Source of the DNA: Sanguibacter suaedae
Lineage (GTDB): Bacteria; Actinomycetota; Actinomycetes; Actinomycetales; Cellulomonadaceae
Length of the DNA stretch: 64,000 bases
Direction: 5' to 3'
NCBI RefSeq assembly: GCF_016342785.1
Contig: NZ_JAEINH010000003.1
Location: 214,505-278,504, forward strand
Part shown: positions 50,203-59,714 of the stretch, one piece after another
Layout: each line of letters opens with the position of its first letter
How positions within the stretch are numbered: the stretch's first letter is position 1
Position numbers and translations under genes: made by a program
Notes under the pieces: model-generated
Seen by the model: the letters and a program-made list of their open reading frames with translations, nothing else
What the model was told of the DNA's origin: nothing
Database searches by the model: none

Positions 50203-51085
50203 TCTCGACCCCGACTCGCCCCGTACCGACGGGGGCTCCACCGACAGCGGCGACGCCACCGGGCCGTCACTGTCCGGTGCCGACCTCGTCCTCGGGTACG
50301 AGCGCGCGACCGTCGTCCACGGTGCATCCCTCACCCTCGCCGCCGGGCAGGTGACCGCGCTCATCGGCCCCAACGGGTCCGGTAAGTCGACCCTCCTGCG
50401 GTCCCTCGCCCGCCTGCACAAGCCCACCGAGGGCACCGTCAGCCTCCCCGACGTCCCCGACGCCCTCGCACTGCGCCCCAAGGACTTCGCCCGACGCGTC
50501 ACCCTCCTCTCGCAGAGCCGGCCCACACCCAACGGCGTGACCGTCCGTGACATCGTCGGCTACGGTCGCCACCCCTATCAGGCGCGGTACCGCCGCACCG
50601 ACGCCGACGGCCCCCGCGCCGTCGCGCACGCCATGGAGGTCACCGGGGTCGCCGGGATGGCCGACCGCGGCGTCGACGAGCTCTCCGGCGGCGAGCTCCA
50701 GCGCGTGTGGCTCGCCACCTGCCTCGCGCAGGACACGGGCGTGCTCCTCCTCGACGAACCCACCACCTACCTCGACCTGCGCTACCAGGTGGAGATCCTC
50801 GACCTCATGCGGGACCTCGCCGACGACCACGGCGTCGCCGTCGGCGTCGTCCTCCACGACCTCAACCAGGCCGCCGCAGTCGCCGACCACGTGGTCCTCC
50901 TGCGCCAGGGCGTCGTCCTCGCGTCGGGCGCACCCGCCGACGTGCTCACCGCCGACGCCCTGAGCGAGACGTACGGGCTGCGCATCGACGTGAGCACCGA
51001 CCCCTGCACGGGCCTGGTCCGCACCGAACCCGTCGGGCGCCACACCGCGCGCCGCGCCGCCACGGTCAGCGCCGTCCCCGCCTGA
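50189..51085 (+). CDS. Iron-siderophore ABC transporter ATP-binding protein
   Basis: A 298-residue FecE/FepC-type ATPase. Walker A is GPNGSGKST, the signature LSGGELQR, Walker B VLLLDEP, and the switch His is in VVLHDLNQAA. About 30 polar residues precede the conserved domain. The GTG start at 50189 lies within the operator, and TATCCT ends 6 bases before it, so a leaderless transcript is likely. First gene of ATPase/binding-protein/permease order, which is less common than binding protein first. Confidence 0.9.
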   Translation: MRTTFLDPDSPRTDGGSTDSGDATGPSLSGADLVLGYERATVVHGASLTLAAGQVTALIGPNGSGKSTLLRSLARLHKPTEGTVSLPDVPDALALRPKDFARRVTLLSQSRPTPNGVTVRDIVGYGRHPYQARYRRTDADGPRAVAHAMEVTGVAGMADRGVDELSGGELQRVWLATCLAQDTGVLLLDEPTTYLDLRYQVEILDLMRDLADDHGVAVGVVLHDLNQAAAVADHVVLLRQGVVLASGAPADVLTADALSETYGLRIDVSTDPCTGLVRTEPVGRHTARRAATVSAVPA

Positions 51086-51165
51086 CCCACCCCACACCTC
51101 CCGGGCCCCGGCCCGGATACCGCACGCCTCGGCGCCCCCGCCGAGCACACAGAAGAAGGACACCC

Positions 51166-52152
51166 ATGCGCCCCACCCGACTCCTCGCCGTGCCCGCGGC
51201 GCTCCTCGCCGCAACCCTCGCGCTCACCGCGTGCGGCACCACCGAGAACGCCCCGGCAGAGACCACCGGCACCGCAGCCGCGAGCGGCCCCGTCACCTAC
51301 ACCGACGAGCGCGGCGAGCACACCCTCGACGCACCCGCCACCGCCGTCGTCTCCCTCGAGTGGGGCCTCACCGAGAACCTCGTCGCGCTCGGCGCGACCA
51401 TCGTCGGGCAGGCCGACGTCGAGGGCTACAACACGTGGGTGACCACCGCGCCCCTCGACCCCTCCACCCCGGACGTCGGGACGCGCGGCGAGGCGAGCCT
51501 CGACGCGATCTCCGCGCTCGAGCCCGACCTCATCGCGGTGACCACCGACACCGCCGACACCGTCGTCGACCAGCTCGAGGACATCGCCCCCGTCGTCCTG
51601 CTCCGCGGCTCCGACGGCGCCGACCCCATCGGGTACATGCGCAGCACCGTCGAGACGCTCGCCGCAGCCACCGGCACCACCGAGACCGGCGAGGAGCTCC
51701 TCGCGTCCTTCGACGAGAAGGTCGCCGCGGCCACTGCCGAGCTCGAGGAGGCCGGCGTCGCAGGGGCCACCTTCACCATCGCCGACGGCTGGGTGAACAA
51801 CGGCGCCGTCCAGGTCCGCATGTACACCTCCGGGTCGTTCTTCGGGGCCATCGCCGACGAGCTCGGCCTCGTCAACGGCTGGACCGGCGAGGGCGACCCC
51901 GACTACGGGCTCGCGACCACCGACGTCGAGGGCCTCACCGTCCTCAGCGGCGAGGAGGACCTCCACTTCTTCCACACCGCGAGCGAGGACGACGACTTCA
52001 CCGACGCCCTCGAGGGCAACGCCGTCTGGGAGCAGCTGCCCTTCGTCACCTCCGGGAACGTGCACCGCACCCCGGTGGGCATCTGGATGTTCGGCGGTCC
52101 CGCCTCGGCCGAGGCGTACATCGACGCCCTCGTCTCCGCGCTCACCGCGTGA
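51166..52152 (+). CDS. Iron-siderophore ABC transporter substrate-binding lipoprotein
   Basis: A 328-residue class III binding protein with a lipoprotein signal (LLAATLALTAC). It has the class's TYTDERGEHTLDAPATAVVSLEW start and the EASLDAISALEPDLIAVTT motif that marks iron-siderophore binders. The siderophore is unknown, and no biosynthesis genes are nearby. The ATG at 51166 is preceded by AGAAGAAGGA. Confidence 0.92.
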   Translation: MRPTRLLAVPAALLAATLALTACGTTENAPAETTGTAAASGPVTYTDERGEHTLDAPATAVVSLEWGLTENLVALGATIVGQADVEGYNTWVTTAPLDPSTPDVGTRGEASLDAISALEPDLIAVTTDTADTVVDQLEDIAPVVLLRGSDGADPIGYMRSTVETLAAATGTTETGEELLASFDEKVAAATAELEEAGVAGATFTIADGWVNNGAVQVRMYTSGSFFGAIADELGLVNGWTGEGDPDYGLATTDVEGLTVLSGEEDLHFFHTASEDDDFTDALEGNAVWEQLPFVTSGNVHRTPVGIWMFGGPASAEAYIDALVSALTA

Positions 52153-54269
52153 GCACCGCGCAGGAGCGGGTGGGCGACCTCCCGCTCGCCACCGGACCGC
52201 TCGGTGAGAAGCCGGAGATCACCGGTCACCACCCGCTCCTGCGCACCGGCGGCATCTTCGCCGCCGTCCTCCTCGTCACCCTCCTCCTCGCCGCTGTGCA
52301 CCTCACGCAGGGCACCGCGGACCTGAGCATCGCCGACGTGGTCCGCGCGGTGCTCGGGCTCGACGGCGAGAGCCAGGCCGCCGCCGTGCTCGTCGCCTCA
52401 CGCCTCCCCCGGCTCCTCGCCGGGATCCTCGTCGGCGCCGCCCTCGGCGCCGCGGGCGCCGCGCTGCAGTCCGTCGCGCGCAACCCCCTCGCCTCCCCCG
52501 ACACGCTCGCCGTGAACGCCGGCGGATACCTCACCGTCGTCCTCGCCGCCGTGCTCGGCATCACCGTGCCCTTCTACCTCTCCGGGCTCCTCGCCTTCGC
52601 CGGTGGCCTCACCGCCGCCGGGCTCGTGCTCGCCCTCGCCCGCGGCGGGGGCTCCGGCCCCACCCGGCTCATCCTCGCCGGCTCCGCCACCACCCTCGCG
52701 CTGAGCGCGCTGACGAGCGTCCTCCTCGTGATCTTCGAGCAGGAGACCCTCGGGCTGTTCGTCTGGGGCAGCGGGTCCGTCGTCCAGTCCGGGACACGCA
52801 CCGTGGCCCTCGCGGCTCCCGTCGTCGTCGCCGGGCTCCTCGGCCTCGCTGTCCTCGCCCACCGCCTCGACCTCCTCGCCCTCGGCGACGACGCCGCACG
52901 CGTCCTCGGCGTCGACGTCCGCACCACCCGCGTCCTCACCGTCGGCGTCGCCGTGCTCCTCGCCGCAGCGGCCGTCACCGTCGCAGGCCCCATCGGCTTC
53001 GTCGGGCTCTGCGCACCCGTCCTCGCGCGGCTCGTCGCCCGCACGGTCCCCGGCCTCAGCCGGCACACCACGCTCCTGCCCCTCGCGGCCCTCACCGGCG
53101 TCGTCGTCGTCCTCGGGGCCGACGTGCTCCTGCGGATCGTGCTGCCCGGCCAGCTCAGCGCCGCCGTGCCCACCGGCATCGTCACCACCGTCTTCGGCGC
53201 CGCCACCCTGGTGATCCTCGCCCGACGCATGCGCGACTCCGGACCCGCCGCCGGCGGCAGCACCGCGCACGTCCGCCCACGCACCGTGCGCCGCGCCGTC
53301 GTCGTCGCCTCGACCCTCGTCGTCCTCCTCGTCGGTGCCGTCGTCGCCGCCCTCCTCCTCGGGGACCGCCTGCTGCTCCTCGGGGACGTCGCCAACTGGG
53401 CCGGCGGACAGGCCGGCCGGCAGGTCGGATTCGTCCTCGACCAGCGCGTCCCCCGCGTCCTCGCCGCCCTCCTCGCCGGCGCCGGGCTCGGGCTCGCCGG
53501 GACCATGGTGCAGGCCGTCTGCCGCAACCCTCTCGCCGAACCCAGCCTCCTCGGCGTCACAGCAGGCGCAGGCCTCGGCGCCGTGTGCGTCATCCTCCTC
53601 GTGCCCGGGGCGCCCGTGTGGATCCTGTCCGCCGCCTCCACCGCCGGCGCGTTCGTCACCTTCACCATCGTCTACCTCCTCGCGCACCGCGGCGGGCTCA
53701 GCTCCGACCGCCTCGTCCTCATCGGCGTCGGCATGAGCGCAGGCGCCGCCGCGCTCACCACCCTCGTCATCGTCGTCGCCGCCCCCTGGAACGTGAACGC
53801 CGCCCTCACGTGGCTCTCCGGGTCCACGTACGGGCGCACCCTGTCGCACGTCCTCCCCGTCCTCATCGCACTCGTCGTCGTCACGCCCCTCGCCCTCGTC
53901 CACCGGAGGGAGATGGACGTCCTCTCCCTCGACGAGGACACCCCCCGCGCCCTCGGCGTCGACGTCGAGCGCACCCGGCTGCTCCTCCTCGCCGGCACCG
54001 TCGTCGTCACCGCCGGAGCCGTCTGCGCGGTCGGGGTCGTCGGCTTCGTGGGGCTCGTCGCCCCGCACGCCGCCCGTGCCCTCGTCGGATCGCGCTCCGC
54101 ACGCACCCTGCCCGTCGCCATGCTCCTCGGCGCCCTCCTCGTGAGCGTCGCCGACACCCTGGGCCGCACCGTCATCGCACCCGCCCAGATCCCCGCCGGG
54201 CTCACCACCGCGCTCATCGGCGCCCCGTACTTCGTGTGGCTCCTCTGGCGGCAGCGCAGCTCCCGATAG
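52149..54269 (+). CDS. Fused double FecCD-type siderophore permease (FhuB-like)
   Basis: A 706-residue protein made of two tandem FecCD domains, about residues 30-340 and 370-705, each with about ten hydrophobic segments. Both halves keep the family loops: QSVARNPLASPDTLAVNAG and PIGFVGLCAPVLARL in the first; QAVCRNPLAEPSLLGVTAG and VVGFVGLVAPHAARALVG in the second. A fused chain can form the whole channel with two ATPase copies. The GTG start overlaps the binding-protein stop by 4 bases. Confidence 0.92.
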   Translation: MSTAQERVGDLPLATGPLGEKPEITGHHPLLRTGGIFAAVLLVTLLLAAVHLTQGTADLSIADVVRAVLGLDGESQAAAVLVASRLPRLLAGILVGAALGAAGAALQSVARNPLASPDTLAVNAGGYLTVVLAAVLGITVPFYLSGLLAFAGGLTAAGLVLALARGGGSGPTRLILAGSATTLALSALTSVLLVIFEQETLGLFVWGSGSVVQSGTRTVALAAPVVVAGLLGLAVLAHRLDLLALGDDAARVLGVDVRTTRVLTVGVAVLLAAAAVTVAGPIGFVGLCAPVLARLVARTVPGLSRHTTLLPLAALTGVVVVLGADVLLRIVLPGQLSAAVPTGIVTTVFGAATLVILARRMRDSGPAAGGSTAHVRPRTVRRAVVVASTLVVLLVGAVVAALLLGDRLLLLGDVANWAGGQAGRQVGFVLDQRVPRVLAALLAGAGLGLAGTMVQAVCRNPLAEPSLLGVTAGAGLGAVCVILLVPGAPVWILSAASTAGAFVTFTIVYLLAHRGGLSSDRLVLIGVGMSAGAAALTTLVIVVAAPWNVNAALTWLSGSTYGRTLSHVLPVLIALVVVTPLALVHRREMDVLSLDEDTPRALGVDVERTRLLLLAGTVVVTAGAVCAVGVVGFVGLVAPHAARALVGSRSARTLPVAMLLGALLVSVADTLGRTVIAPAQIPAGLTTALIGAPYFVWLLWRQRSSR

Positions 54270-54403
54270 GCCCTCCGCAGCCGTCCCACGTCGGGTGTGG
54301 CGCCTGAGGGACACCGCGGCGCCCTGATGGGCCTCTAGCGATCCTGCGTGCCGTGGTGCCATCCTGGACGCGTCACCTTCTCGCACCGACGCACGGAGGA
54401 CCC

Positions 54404-54820
54404 ATGAGCACCCAGCTCGCCCCGCACCTGAGCTTCGAGGACACCGCCCGCCAGGCCATGGAGCACTACCAGCGGGTGTTCGGGGGTGAGCTCGCCGTCG
54501 GCACATACGCCGAGGGTCACCCCGGCCACGACCCCCGGGACGCCGACAAGGTCATGCACGCCATGCTCACCACGACGAGCGGGTTCGTGCTCATGGCCGC
54601 CGACACACCCGCGCGCATGCCCAGGACCGAGCGCCCATGGGTGCAGCTCGCCCTGAGCGGCGACGACGAGCCGGAACTGCGCGGCTACTGGGACGGCCTC
54701 GGTGACGGGGGCACCGTCACCGCACCGTTGGAACCGTCGCCCTGGGGCGACATCTTCGGGATGGTCACCGACCGGTTCGGTGTCGAGTGGATGGTGAACA
54801 TCTCCGCGCCCGCCGCGTAG
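54404..54820 (+). CDS. VOC-family protein (PhnB-like)
   Basis: A 138-residue protein of the glyoxalase/bleomycin-resistance superfamily. It has the PhnB-type pattern PHLSFEDTARQAMEHYQRVFGGEL and VMHAMLTTTSGFVLMAAD. The C-terminal pattern is PWGDIFGMVTDRFGVEWMVN. PhnB-like proteins have no firm enzymatic role. The ATG at 54404 has GGAGG 7 bases upstream. It ends just before a strong terminator. Confidence 0.87.
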   Translation: MSTQLAPHLSFEDTARQAMEHYQRVFGGELAVGTYAEGHPGHDPRDADKVMHAMLTTTSGFVLMAADTPARMPRTERPWVQLALSGDDEPELRGYWDGLGDGGTVTAPLEPSPWGDIFGMVTDRFGVEWMVNISAPAA

Positions 54821-54842
54821 CCGTGCTCAACGTAGCCGTCTC

Positions 54843-54885
54843 AACGACGAAGGGCCCGACCGTGATGGTCGGGCCCTTCGTCGTT
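54843..54885. terminator. Bidirectional terminator between VOC gene and tRNA-Ala
   Basis: A 19-bp perfect stem (54843-54861 with 54867-54885, core GAAGGGCCCGACC / GGTCGGGCCCTTC) and a 5-base loop. It lies 3 bases from the tRNA 3' end on the other strand. Confidence 0.9.
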
Positions 54886-54888
54886 CGG

Positions 54889-54961
54889 TGGAGCTGAGGG
54901 GACTCGAACCCCTGACCCCCTGCATGCCATGCAGGTGCGCTACCAGCTGCGCCACAGCCCC
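54889..54961 (-). tRNA. tRNA-Ala (anticodon GGC)
   Basis: A 73-base cloverleaf on the minus strand. The 7-bp acceptor GGGGCTG/CAGCTCC contains the G3:U70 wobble pair that defines alanine identity. The anticodon stem CCTGC/GCAGG encloses ATGGCAT with GGC as anticodon. The T arm AGGGG-TTCGAGT-CCCCT is canonical. The discriminator is A73, and CCA is not encoded. Confidence 0.97.
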
Positions 54962-55006
54962 GAGACTCCGGAGAGTCCGGCGCTTCGTTTCCGAAGCGTC
55001 GTAATC

Positions 55007-55687
55007 TTAGGACGAAGTCGGCTCCAAATTCCAATCGGGGCCCGCGTTCCACGCATCCGGGGCATATCCGGCACCACTGTTGTGCGCCGTGAGGCGCCAT
55101 CCGGTGACCGATCCGGACCTCGCACGCTCCACGCAGGACCAGTGCACGTTGTTCAGCCCGGAGAGCCCCCGCCACGCGTCCGGGTCGAGCCCGAGCAGCG
55201 CGGTCACCGCGATCGTGATCGCGGCCCCGTGGGACACCACCACGAGCGTGTCCGAGGGTCCCAGGTCGTTGCCGTGGGCCTCGATCGCCTCGACCATCCG
55301 CGACGCGACCGCCGCGCGCGCCTCGACGTTCACGCCCTGCGGCTCGTGCCCGCGTCGCCACACGTCGAACTCCTCGGGCCAGCGCGCCTCGATCTCGTCG
55401 CGCTCGAGCCCCTCCCAGTCACCGAAGCTGCGCTCGCGCAGCCGCGGGTCGAGGGAGATCTCCGCACCGGTGACCTTCGCGTAGTGCTCGGCGGTCGCCG
55501 CCGCGCGCACGAGGTCCGACGCGACCACGCGCGTCGGCTCGTGCAGGACGGCGAGCGCCGCCGCCCCCTGCTCGGCCTGCCACAGCCCCACCTCGTCGAG
55601 GGGGATGTCCACCTGGCCCTGCAGGCGTCCCGCGGCGTTGTAGGCGGTGCGCCCGTGCCGCAGGAGGACGACGGAGCCGACGCTCAC
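55007..55687 (-). CDS. Histidine phosphatase (phosphoglycerate mutase-like)
   Basis: A 226-residue branch 1 histidine phosphatase. The catalytic His11 is in LLRHGRTAYN. VASDLVRAAATAEHYAK follows, with RERSFGDWEG and the second His in VVVSHGAAITI. In actinobacteria, genes in this position after rsfS are annotated as glucosyl-3-phosphoglycerate phosphatases or general phosphatases; the substrate here is unproven. A GTG start at 55687 overlaps the rsfS stop. Confidence 0.88.
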   Translation of the reverse strand: MSVGSVVLLRHGRTAYNAAGRLQGQVDIPLDEVGLWQAEQGAAALAVLHEPTRVVASDLVRAAATAEHYAKVTGAEISLDPRLRERSFGDWEGLERDEIEARWPEEFDVWRRGHEPQGVNVEARAAVASRMVEAIEAHGNDLGPSDTLVVVSHGAAITIAVTALLGLDPDAWRGLSGLNNVHWSCVERARSGSVTGWRLTAHNSGAGYAPDAWNAGPDWNLEPTSS

Positions 55688-56127
55688 TCGTCGACGTCCT
55701 CGCTCGAGGTCAGGGGGTACCCGAAGTCGTCGGGCTCGTACTCCGGAGCCGTGCCGTCGCCACCCCGTGCGTCCTCGGGCAGCTCCACGACGGGGCAGTC
55801 CTTCCAGAGGCGCTCGAGGGCGTAGTAGACCCGGTCCTCGGAGTGCTGGACGTGCACCACGATGTCGCCGAAGTCGAGCAGGACCCAGCGGGCCTCGGAA
55901 CGGCCCTCGCGGCGGATGGGCTTCACGCCCTCCGCGTGGAGGGCCTCCTCCACGGCGTCCACGATCGCCGAGACCTGCCGCTCGTTGTTCCCCGACGCGA
56001 TGAGGAACACGTCCGTGAGGACCAGCTGCTCGCTCACGTCGAGGGCGATGATCTCGGCCGCCTTGCGCGACGACGCCGCGCGGGCGGCGGCGATGGCCAG
56101 GTCGACGGCACGCTCAGTTGCAGGCAC
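55684..56127 (-). CDS. rsfS: Ribosome silencing factor RsfS
   Basis: A 147-residue protein that binds L14 and blocks subunit joining in starvation. Family features are ALDVSEQLVLTDVFLIASGNNERQV and the later EARWVLLDFGDIVVHVQH followed by RVYYALERLWKDCP. About 25 acidic residues extend the C-terminus. The GTG start at 56127 lies 9 bases from the preceding gene. Conserved nadD-x-rsfS order. Confidence 0.95.
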   Translation of the reverse strand: MPATERAVDLAIAAARAASSRKAAEIIALDVSEQLVLTDVFLIASGNNERQVSAIVDAVEEALHAEGVKPIRREGRSEARWVLLDFGDIVVHVQHSEDRVYYALERLWKDCPVVELPEDARGGDGTAPEYEPDDFGYPLTSSEDVDE

Positions 56128-56136
56128 AGCTCTCCT

Positions 56137-57438
56137 TCAGAGATACGGGTGGTGCGAGGTGTCGGGTGACACGAGAGCCACTCCCGTTCCCCCGGTGGAC
56201 GAGCCGTCCGACGACGCGACGTCGCGGCCCTCCAGGCCGACCTTCCAGATGATCAGTCCCAGGACGAACGCTACCGCGACGAGGATCAGATAGTGCAACC
56301 ACGTGTACTTGTGGTCCGGCTCGTCGTCAAGATCGTCGTCGTCGAAGTCGTCCTCGTCGAGATCGTCCTCGTCGAGCCGGTCGTCCTCGTCGAGGGCACG
56401 GACGCTCGACCGTGTCGACGGGCGGGCGGTCGGCGGTTCGTCGGACCCCGTCGACGTGATGGCGTCCCAGCGCGGCAGCGTCGGGAAGAGCTCGTCGGCG
56501 TCCGCGAGCGGCTCGGGGTCGGCGTGGGGTTCAGGCTCCACGGGCGGGGCCGAGACGCGCTGCTCGAACAGGGGCTCGGCGGGGGCCTGCACTGCCTCCA
56601 CGCCACGGATGGGCGTCCGGGACCCACCGGGCTCGACCGGTGGCCACGGCCTGCGGGGCTGGTCGGCACCGAGGAGGCCCGACGGCGCACGGTCGGGCTG
56701 GACCGCCCCAGCGGCACCAGCCCCCGCCCCGGGCCACTGGGTCTGCTGCGACTGCTGAGGCTGGTGGGGCTGCTGGGCCGGCTGACGCACCACGGGCTGG
56801 CGCACCACCGGCTGGCGCTCGGGCGGACGCGCAGCAGGACGGGTGGGAGCGGAGCGCGCGTGGTCGCGGACCGGCGCCTGCGCCCCGCCCCGCACGGGCG
56901 CCGACTGGCCGGTGTCACCCGGTCGACGGTCCATCGCCCGGATCGCGGACAGCTCACCCGTCTCGTCGACGGTCCGGATGGCCGTCGACTGCTCGGGTGC
57001 GACGACCATGGGCCGTGACTGCGGGACCTGCTCCCGCAGGGCGCGCCGCGACAAGGACTGTGCGGCCGACGTCCGTTCCGGCTCCACCGGGGCACGCCCC
57101 TGACCCACCCTGCTCGTCGAGGGCCCCTGGGGCGCAGCGGGTGCCGCCTGCCTGGCAGGCGGCTGGGCGCCCGGGGCCGCCTGACGCCATGCTCGCTGCT
57201 GCGCGTCGGTGTCCTGCTGCGTCGGCCGCTGTGCGGACCGCGCGGCGGGCGCCTGCTGCCCACGTTGGGGCTGCGGCGACCTCGCCGGAGGCTGCTGTGC
57301 CACCGGCTGCTGCGGACGGCTCGCCTGCGCGGGCGGCGCCACCTGCGGCGCGGACTCGCGGGCCGCAGCGGCGGCGCGGGCGGCCTCCTGCTCACGGATC
57401 TGGCGTCGGGTGAGGGGCACCCCGTTCTCCGACGTCAT
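56137..57438 (-). CDS. Disordered Pro/Gln-rich protein with C-terminal membrane anchor
   Basis: A 433-residue protein of unknown function. It begins [20 protein letters not shown], a short motif that opens many actinobacterial envelope proteins. About 300 Pro/Gln/Ala/Arg-rich residues follow, then an Asp/Glu-rich run around residues 345-375 and one membrane segment ([20 protein letters not shown]). A ~30-residue outer tail ends the chain. It sits between nadD and rsfS, where other actinobacteria have a LytR-CpsA-Psr gene; no LCP domain is visible here. It overlaps nadD by 4 bases. Confidence 0.7.
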   Translation of the reverse strand: MTSENGVPLTRRQIREQEAARAAAAARESAPQVAPPAQASRPQQPVAQQPPARSPQPQRGQQAPAARSAQRPTQQDTDAQQRAWRQAAPGAQPPARQAAPAAPQGPSTSRVGQGRAPVEPERTSAAQSLSRRALREQVPQSRPMVVAPEQSTAIRTVDETGELSAIRAMDRRPGDTGQSAPVRGGAQAPVRDHARSAPTRPAARPPERQPVVRQPVVRQPAQQPHQPQQSQQTQWPGAGAGAAGAVQPDRAPSGLLGADQPRRPWPPVEPGGSRTPIRGVEAVQAPAEPLFEQRVSAPPVEPEPHADPEPLADADELFPTLPRWDAITSTGSDEPPTARPSTRSSVRALDEDDRLDEDDLDEDDFDDDDLDDEPDHKYTWLHYLILVAVAFVLGLIIWKVGLEGRDVASSDGSSTGGTGVALVSPDTSHHPYL

Positions 57439-58049
57439 GAGGCGACCATCGCAGCCGGCTCACGGTACAGACCGTACTTGGCGATGTGCTGGACGACCCC
57501 GTCGGGAACCAGGTACCAGACCGGCTCACCTGCCCGCGCCCGTGCGCGGCAGTCGGTGGACGAGATCGCGAGCGCCGGGATCTCCAGCTCGGTGACGACG
57601 TTCGGCGGCAGGCCTGCCACGGAGAGGTGGTGGCCCGGCCGGGTGACGGCCACGAAGTGCGCCATAGACCACAGCTCCTCGCTGTCCTTCCAGGTGAGGA
57701 TCTGCGCGAGGGCGTCAGCACCCGTGATGAAGAAGTAGTCGACGTCCGGCCGCTGAGCCCGCAGGTCGCGCAAGGTGTCCACCGTGTACGTGAGCCCCGG
57801 CCGCTCGATGTCCACGCGGCTCGTGGTGAACCGCGGGTTCGACGCCGTGGCGATGACCGTCATGAGATACCGGTGCTCGGCAGCTGTGACCTCGCGGTCC
57901 TGCTTGAACGTCGGCTGCCCCGTCGGCACGAAGACGACCTCGTCGAGGTCGAGGCGCGCGGCCACCTCGCTGGCCGCGACGAGGTGACCGTGGTGGATCG
58001 GGTCGAAGGTGCCGCCCATGACGCCGACCCTGCGACGGTGAGAAGTCAT
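57435..58049 (-). CDS. nadD: Nicotinate-nucleotide adenylyltransferase
   Basis: A 204-residue enzyme of NAD synthesis that adenylates nicotinate mononucleotide. The nucleotide-binding motif is [17 protein letters not shown], followed by [15 protein letters not shown] and the late motif [16 protein letters not shown], matching the ISSTxIR pattern. The ATG at 58049 (MTSHRRRVG) is conserved; a longer reading overlaps the small upstream gene. Confidence 0.95.
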   Translation of the reverse strand: MTSHRRRVGVMGGTFDPIHHGHLVAASEVAARLDLDEVVFVPTGQPTFKQDREVTAAEHRYLMTVIATASNPRFTTSRVDIERPGLTYTVDTLRDLRAQRPDVDYFFITGADALAQILTWKDSEELWSMAHFVAVTRPGHHLSVAGLPPNVVTELEIPALAISSTDCRARARAGEPVWYLVPDGVVQHIAKYGLYREPAAMVAS

Positions 58050-58069
58050 CAGCCCCGGGGTCCCAGTGG

Positions 58070-58222
58070 TCAGTGACGCGTCCACACGCTGCGGAACGCG
58101 TAGGTGACGGCCAGGAGACCACCGAGGACGGCGAACGCGGTGAGGCCGAACGCGACCGGCGGGATCGCCAGGTGGGTCACGACCTCGGACTCTTCTGCGG
58201 CCACGAGTGCTGCTGAGAACAC
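58070..58222 (-). CDS. Small single-pass membrane protein, 50 residues
   Basis: Begins [20 protein letters not shown] and has one membrane segment ([19 protein letters not shown]) with a short basic end (RSVWTRH). The GTG at 58222 has GGAGG 5 bases upstream, which decides it over a start 19 codons earlier. It lies 20 bases upstream of nadD and is probably co-transcribed. Function unknown; small proteins like this occur between proA and nadD in related actinobacteria. Confidence 0.7.
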   Translation of the reverse strand: MFSAALVAAEESEVVTHLAIPPVAFGLTAFAVLGGLLAVTYAFRSVWTRH

Positions 58223-58403
58223 GTCATCCTCCTGGATTGCAAGACTTGCGGCCCGCACGGCACCGCGTCGGTCGCTCACCCCGGACGGCGAGCCTGGCTG
58301 GAACGTCTAGTCTCTCACGAGCCCTGTCGGCATTCTGACCCGGTGACTTCACCGTCCGGAGACCATTCACCCACACGCCGGGTGGAGGTTCAGTGAAGAC
58401 GGA

Positions 58404-59705
58404 TCAGGGGCGGACGTGCCCGTCACCGTTGACGATCCACTTGGTGGTGGTCAGCTCACCGAGGCCCATGGGGCCGCGGGCGTGGAGCTTCTGGGTGGAG
58501 ATGCCGATCTCGGCCCCGAGCCCGAACTGCCCGCCGTCGGTGAACCGCGTCGACGCGTTGACCATCACCGCGGCCGAGTCCAGCTCGGCGACGAACCGTT
58601 CCGAGGACGCCAGGTCCCGGGTGACGATCGCCTCGGTATGACCCGACGACCACGTGCGGATGTGCTCCAGCGCCTCGTCGAGGTCGTCGACCACCCGGAC
58701 CGCGATGTCGAGGGACAGGTACTCCGTCGCCCAGTCCTCGTCGGTCGCCGGGACGACCTCGACGCCCTCGGGGGCGAGGCGCGCAGCGGCGTCGTCCGCG
58801 TGCAGCGTCACCCCGGCGCTCCCGAGCGCCGCGAGGACGGCCGGCAGCACGCGCTCCGCGGCGTCCGCGTGGACGAGGAGCGTCTCGGCGGCGTTGCACA
58901 CGCCCACCCGGTGGGTCTTCGAGTTGAGGACGATCTCGACGGCGGTCGCCGTGTCCGCGCTCTCGTCGACGAACACGTGGCAGTTCCCGACGCCCGTCTC
59001 GATGACCGGCACGGTCGACTCCTGGACGACCGTGCGGATGAGGTCCGCCCCGCCGCGCGGGACGAGCACGTCGACGAGACCGCGGGCGTGCATGAGCGCC
59101 ACCCCACCGGGACGGCCGTGCGCGTCGATCGACTGGACGAGGTCCTGCGGGAGCCCGCGGGCCGCGAGCGCCCGACCGAGCACGTCGACGATGACCTCGT
59201 TCGAGCGTGCCGCCGCGCTCCCCCCGCGGAGGATGACGGCGTTCCCGCTCTTGAGCGCGAGGCCCGCGGCGTCGACGGTCACGTTGGGTCGTGCCTCGTA
59301 GATCATCCCGACGACACCCATGGGCACGCGGACCTGGCGCAGGCGCAGGCCGTTGGGGAGCGTGCTGCCGCGGACGACCTCTCCGACGGGGTCGGGGAGC
59401 GCCGCGAGCTCACGGAGGGCGTCGGCGATGCCAGCGATCCGGGCGGGGTCGAGGGCGAGGCGGTCGAGGAGCCCGGGAGACGTCCCTGCCTCGCGTCCGC
59501 GCTCGAGGTCCTCGGCGTTGGCTGCGACGATCTCCGGGGTGGCGTCCACGAGGGCGTCCGCGAGGGCGAGGAGGGCGGCGTCCTTGGTCGCGCGCGTGGC
59601 GGTCGCGAGAGATCGTGATGCGGTCTTGGCGCGGCGGGCCACCGCCAGCACTGCCTCCGTCACGTCGGCGCTGGTGGCGCTGGTCTTCTCAGCAGTCTGT
59701 GTCAT
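58404..59705 (-). CDS. proA: Glutamate-5-semialdehyde dehydrogenase
   Basis: A 433-residue enzyme of proline synthesis that reduces gamma-glutamyl phosphate. Its features are [33 protein letters not shown], and the catalytic Cys in [14 protein letters not shown]. The C-terminal [19 protein letters not shown] is standard. The ATG start is at 59705. It is separated from proB by a GNAT gene. Confidence 0.96.
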   Translation of the reverse strand: MTQTAEKTSATSADVTEAVLAVARRAKTASRSLATATRATKDAALLALADALVDATPEIVAANAEDLERGREAGTSPGLLDRLALDPARIAGIADALRELAALPDPVGEVVRGSTLPNGLRLRQVRVPMGVVGMIYEARPNVTVDAAGLALKSGNAVILRGGSAAARSNEVIVDVLGRALAARGLPQDLVQSIDAHGRPGGVALMHARGLVDVLVPRGGADLIRTVVQESTVPVIETGVGNCHVFVDESADTATAVEIVLNSKTHRVGVCNAAETLLVHADAAERVLPAVLAALGSAGVTLHADDAAARLAPEGVEVVPATDEDWATEYLSLDIAVRVVDDLDEALEHIRTWSSGHTEAIVTRDLASSERFVAELDSAAVMVNASTRFTDGGQFGLGAEIGISTQKLHARGPMGLGELTTTKWIVNGDGHVRP

Positions 59706-59714
59706 CCCTCCAGG

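Noticed and set aside
51231-52148. N-terminal extension of the fused permease frame back to 51231
   Set aside because: The extra ~300 residues are His/Arg-rich and overlap the whole binding-protein gene; they are a frame shadow. The GTG at 52149 with a 4-base overlap is the sensible start.
54270-54403. Terminator between the siderophore permease and the VOC gene
   Set aside because: GGCGCC palindromes near 54300 and 54322 could pair, but the stem is short and interrupted; too weak to list.
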